DNA of 17,150 nucleotides, from contig CAYUSW010000042.1 in assembly GCA_964447445.1 (NCBI GenBank), forward strand, positions 1-17,150, read 5' to 3'. Positions 14,400 through 17,150 of this stretch are shown one piece after another. The position numbers were made by a program, and so were the translations under genes. The notes beneath the pieces were generated by a model. It ran no database searches. It had not been told where the DNA came from and worked only from the letters and a program-made list of their open reading frames with translations. This stretch comes from CAIOGO01 sp964447445. GTDB lineage: Bacteria; Bipolaricaulota; Bipolaricaulia; UBA7950; UBA9294. Each line of letters opens with the position of its first letter. Position 1 is the stretch's first letter.

Positions 14400-15569
14400 A
14401 TGGGATTCCAGATTCAACAGGTCGAGTTGGGCGAGCGCGCGCTGGAGGACTTCGTTGAGGTGCCCTGGAGGCTCTTCCGCGGCGATCCGTGCTGGACGCC
14501 GCCCCTTCGGGCGGAACTCCTGGGGAGTCGGCTCCTTGGGATCACGGGGCTCCTGACGCCCAGCCATCCGTACCATCGCGACGCAGAAGTCACGCACTTC
14601 ATCGCACGCGACGGCGATCGCCTGCTAGGACGCGTCTCGGCGACCGTGAACCGCCGGTTCAACGAGTTCTACCACGCCAAGGTCGGCTTCTTCGGCTTCT
14701 TCGACGTGGGTCCACACCCTGACGTAGCCAAGGGACTGCTCGACGCCGCGTCCGCCTGGGTCAAGGCGCGTGGCATGGAGACGCTGAGGGGCCCTGGCGG
14801 GTACTCGAACGCTACGCATGAGGCGAACCAGGGCGTGTTGGTCGAGGGCTTCGCCCACCCGCCTACGGTGGAATTGACGCACAACCCGCCGTACTACAAG
14901 GACTACCTCGAGGCCTGTGGGTTCGCCAAAGCCATGGACTACCACGCCTACCTCATTCAGGTCTCCGACGGACCTTCCGAGCGGCTGCGGCCCCTTGCGG
15001 AAGCCGTGCTGCGGCGGCGCGACATCGAGACGCGGCCGATCGACATGCGGAAGGTCAGTCAGGAGGTCGACCTGATCGTGAAGATCTACAACGAGGCGTG
15101 GGCGGCCAACTGGGGGTTCTTGCCGCTGACCGAGGCCGAGGGCGCGGCGATGGCGTCGAGCCTGAAGCTTGTGGCCGACCCTGGCCTGATGCGGTTTGCC
15201 TACGTCGACGGCGAGCTTGCCGCGGTCCTTGGCGCATTGCCCGACCCCAACGTCGCGCTGCGCCCCCGCTGGAACAGACTACAGGACACGGATCTCGTCC
15301 GTGCGGCGCGCCTGTTGCGGACACGGCGACGTATTCCCAACACGCGCCTGATGTTCTTCGGCGTCCTGCCTCGCTTCCGCAAGCTTGGGATTGATGCGGT
15401 CTTGTACCTCGAGGTGCTCGACTACGCCCTGCGCCGCGGGTACACGACCTGCGAGCCGTCCCTTCTTCTCGAAGGCAACGACCTCATCCTGCGCGCGTCG
15501 AGTTTCATGGGCGGCGTTCGCTACAAGGTTTGGCGCATCTACGACAAGTCGCTGCTCCAGCCAGTGTAG
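14400..15569 (+). CDS. GNAT-like conserved protein of unknown function (389 aa)
   Basis: Belongs to a widespread family of roughly 380-residue proteins usually labelled GNAT-like N-acetyltransferase. Recognisable conserved blocks are FRGDPCWTPPLRAE (26-39), HFIARDGDRLLGRVSATVNRRFNEF in the first GNAT-like half, KVGFFGFFDV, LRGPGGYSNATHEANQGVLVEGF, HNPPYYKDYLEACGF, and YNEAWAANWGFLPLTEAE in the second half. The protein seems to hold two GNAT-like folds, with a late acetyl-CoA-loop-like segment (VLPRFRKLGIDAVLY). Acetyl-CoA use and substrate are not established. The ATG at 14400 follows AAAGG by 5 nt. It is transcribed away from the pseudouridine synthase gene, and its stop is 2 nt from the stop of the YcaQ-like gene on the other strand. 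Confidence 0.7.
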   Translation: MGFQIQQVELGERALEDFVEVPWRLFRGDPCWTPPLRAELLGSRLLGITGLLTPSHPYHRDAEVTHFIARDGDRLLGRVSATVNRRFNEFYHAKVGFFGFFDVGPHPDVAKGLLDAASAWVKARGMETLRGPGGYSNATHEANQGVLVEGFAHPPTVELTHNPPYYKDYLEACGFAKAMDYHAYLIQVSDGPSERLRPLAEAVLRRRDIETRPIDMRKVSQEVDLIVKIYNEAWAANWGFLPLTEAEGAAMASSLKLVADPGLMRFAYVDGELAAVLGALPDPNVALRPRWNRLQDTDLVRAARLLRTRRRIPNTRLMFFGVLPRFRKLGIDAVLYLEVLDYALRRGYTTCEPSLLLEGNDLILRASSFMGGVRYKVWRIYDKSLLQPV

Positions 15570-15571
15570 CA

Positions 15572-16774
15572 CTACGTTTCCCGCGTCCATGTGGCACCGT
15601 CGGGAAGGGCCACGGACTCGCCGCCGAGATACCCAAGGAAGCGCAGAAAGCCGTCCCGCACGGACGGACGGTCCAGTCCCGGTCCGCCCTTCTCGGCGAA
15701 GTACGCGTGCACGTGCAGGACTCCCTCCGCGCGGTCGAAGGCGCCGTCGAAGCGTGCGACCAAGCGTTCTCCGCTGAGGATCGGGAGAACGTAGTACCCG
15801 TACTCGCGCTTCTCCTTCGGCTTGTAGACTTCCCAGACATACCGGAATCCCCAGAGCCGCTCGAGGCCGGCCCGCGCCCAGAGGAGCGGATCGAGCGGGG
15901 CCAGGAATCGGACGGCATCCCGGCGCGGGTCGGTCTTTTCCGCCGCGGCCAGTCTCTCGGCGGCGCCCGCGAGCGCCAGGAAGGGGGTCTTGATGCCCGC
16001 AACCCTCACTTCCACGACATCTCCCCGGTGCACGAGGGCGGCGAGCGTGCCGTCCGTTCGTGCCTGCTGCAGGAACATCCAGGCCTCCGCGTTGCCCGCG
16101 GCAGGGAGGAGCCCGACCATGCGGATCCGCTCTTTCAGGAGGCCTGACCACAAGGCCTCGCTGCGCACGCTCCGGCGTCGCACGGCGGCGGGGATGACGC
16201 GCTCGGCGAGATCGAAGTAGCGGCGGTAGTTCACGCGGTGAGACACGGAGAGGCGGCCGCTGTTCCACAGTGCTTCGAGGGCGAGGTTCGCGACGCGCGT
16301 CGACTTCCAGCCCCGATGCTCTCTCTGCGCGATGTGGAGCGTCTGGAGCTCCCGGCTCGACAGGGGGCCGTAGCGGCGAACCGCCTCCATGACGTCATCG
16401 ACGGCGGTTGGATCGTCACGCTCGATCTGGGCGGCGCGCCTCACAGTGTAGGCGTCTCCTCCATGCTCCATCAGACGGCGCAGGAGGGGGTAATGTCCGA
16501 GGGCAACGACGCAGAGGGCCTTGTTCCAGTACTCGAAACCGAGTCGCTCGCGATGGATGAGATCGAGAGCCTCGTCGGGGTGTGTGCCGTCCACGCGCGC
16601 TTGAATGACGAGATCCTGGTTTCGTCCAAGGAGGGGCAGGGGATCGAGCTGCAGCGAGCCGAGGTCGGCGAAGGCGCGACGAATGCCCTCGGCCCCCGAG
16701 GGGTAGTCCTTCCCCACGAGCCCGACAGCCGAGAGCTGGTATCGACGAGCCTGTTCCGGGCTCCACTCAAGCAT
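15572..16774 (-). CDS. YcaQ/AlkZ-family (HTH_42) DNA glycosylase-like protein (400 aa)
   Basis: Winged-helix protein of the HTH_42 family. Characterised members, AlkZ and E. coli YcaQ, remove bulky or crosslinked alkylated bases from DNA. The N-terminal part carries GSLQLDPLPLLGRNQDLVIQAR (39-60). It contains Q42-L43-D44, the QxD catalytic pattern of the YcaQ-like branch, rather than the QxQ of the AZL branch. FEYWNKAL (80-87), YGPLSSREL and the late FLAPLDPLLWAR and RLVARFDGAFDR motifs are also typical. Length is normal. The start is the ATG at 16774, with AGGAGG 4 nt upstream (16779-16784); a GTG at 16789 keeps the frame open but would place the Shine-Dalgarno site inside the gene. A 7-bp inverted repeat lies just upstream. 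No toxin or antibiotic genes adjoin it. Confidence 0.85.
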   Translation of the reverse strand: MLEWSPEQARRYQLSAVGLVGKDYPSGAEGIRRAFADLGSLQLDPLPLLGRNQDLVIQARVDGTHPDEALDLIHRERLGFEYWNKALCVVALGHYPLLRRLMEHGGDAYTVRRAAQIERDDPTAVDDVMEAVRRYGPLSSRELQTLHIAQREHRGWKSTRVANLALEALWNSGRLSVSHRVNYRRYFDLAERVIPAAVRRRSVRSEALWSGLLKERIRMVGLLPAAGNAEAWMFLQQARTDGTLAALVHRGDVVEVRVAGIKTPFLALAGAAERLAAAEKTDPRRDAVRFLAPLDPLLWARAGLERLWGFRYVWEVYKPKEKREYGYYVLPILSGERLVARFDGAFDRAEGVLHVHAYFAEKGGPGLDRPSVRDGFLRFLGYLGGESVALPDGATWTRET

Positions 16775-16796
16775 GACGCCTCCTGGCACGAGAGTC

Positions 16797-16824
16797 GATC
16801 GTACCCGGCCCCAGGCCTACGATC
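16797..16824. repeat. Inverted repeat upstream of the YcaQ-like gene
   Basis: GATCGTA (16797-16803) and TACGATC (16818-16824) are perfect inverted arms with a 14-nt centre that contains GGCC twice. It lies about 12 bp upstream of the Shine-Dalgarno site, where an operator or leader hairpin would be. Confidence 0.45.
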
Positions 16825-16832
16825 TGGGTTGT

Positions 16833-16870
16833 CGGAAGAAAAGAAAGAGGCTCAGCCGAAGCCGAGCCTC
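16833..16870 (-). terminator. Intrinsic terminator of the right-edge gene
   Basis: On the minus strand, arms GAGGCTCGGC and GCTGAGCCTC (16847-16870) form a 10-bp stem with one G-U pair and a TTCG tetraloop, followed at once by TTTCTTTTCTT. This is a textbook intrinsic terminator. It sits 55 nt beyond the stop at 16926 and insulates the YcaQ-like gene from it. Confidence 0.88.
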
Positions 16871-16925
16871 TCCTGCGAGGCCGAATCCCGAGGAGGTACA
16901 ACGGCCCCACATGCTTGATCGCTCG

Positions 16926-17150
16926 TTACCCTCCGAAGTTGAGGTGGAACGAAATCCGAAGGTGCCACTTCCCGTCCGCCCCGAAGTACCAGTAGATCCC
17001 CTCAGCGGGAATGCCGTAGTTCCACTGCCCGTTCTGCCAGTACCACGTCCCGCCCGGGAACCCGATGAACGGCGGATAGAAGTAGTAGTAGCCGCTCGGC
17101 GGCGCCGGCGGGGTGTACGCGGCGAGGATCGTGAACGACGTCCACGCGGT
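16926..17150 (-). CDS. C-terminal part of an aromatic-, Gly- and Pro-rich protein
   Basis: The minus-strand frame is open from the window edge to a TAA at 16926-16928, giving 74 residues of the C-terminus; the start lies outside the window. The visible part has a Pro-rich linker (YTPPAPPSGYYYFYPPF), then segments rich in Trp, Tyr and Gly such as GGTWYWQNGQWNYG and GIYWYFGADGKW, and ends HLRISFHLNFGG. The alternating aromatic pattern suggests a secreted or envelope protein with a beta-structured end, but no family is recognised. The terminator immediately downstream supports this being a real expressed gene. Function unknown. Confidence 0.65.
   Translation of the reverse strand, partial: TAWTSFTILAAYTPPAPPSGYYYFYPPFIGFPGGTWYWQNGQWNYGIPAEGIYWYFGADGKWHLRISFHLNFGG

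Overview
The window is GC-rich and gene-dense. It uses ATG and GTG starts, has short intergenic gaps, and carries several translationally coupled gene pairs, as in a bacterial chromosome. Nothing fixes the phylum. The content suggests an anaerobic or fermentative bacterium: a three-gene iron-sulfur flavoprotein complex of the electron-bifurcating transhydrogenase type, a thioredoxin-reductase-like enzyme without the NADPH signature, and a HrcA/CIRCE-controlled small heat-shock protein. No insertion sequence, CRISPR array, tRNA, rRNA or phage gene was seen.

Layout. (1) 7-648, minus: a Nudix hydrolase, divergent from (2) 812-6374, plus: NuoE-like, NuoF-like and a 1104-residue fusion of a [2Fe-2S] ferredoxin, a GltD/NfnL-like NAD(P)H domain, ferredoxin-like clusters and a NuoG/molybdopterin-type tail. 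The genes overlap (ATGA, TGATG). This is the subunit plan of the Stn transhydrogenase (StnABC, described in Sporomusa ovata), and it is the most interesting system here. A strong hairpin terminator follows at 6522-6556, inside a gene-poor stretch. (3) 6849-9884, plus: a MEMO-like protein, an Asp/Glu racemase and an M20D amidohydrolase, a likely operon for amino-acid or N-acyl-amino-acid turnover. (4) 9881-11078, minus: a thioredoxin-reductase-like flavoprotein behind yidD. (5) 11107-11672, plus: an hsp20 gene with a sigma70-like promoter, a CIRCE operator in exact geometry and two Shine-Dalgarno sites. (6) 11724-14292, minus: glutamine-dependent NAD synthetase and an RsuA/RluB-type pseudouridine synthase; a 37-bp direct repeat sits at the 3' end of the latter and a 24-bp palindrome abuts its start codon. 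(7) 14400-15569, plus: an uncharacterised GNAT-like protein, tail to tail with (8) 15572-16774, minus: a YcaQ/AlkZ-family (HTH_42) DNA glycosylase-like protein. (9) 16926-17150, minus: the C-terminal end of an aromatic-rich protein running off the window, followed by a UUCG-loop terminator.

How the genes could work together. StnABC would balance NADH, NADPH and reduced ferredoxin, NadE would make the NAD pool, and the thioredoxin-reductase-like enzyme could be another electron acceptor, perhaps from ferredoxin. That link is inference from co-location and motifs. The remaining genes look like ordinary housekeeping or repair functions.
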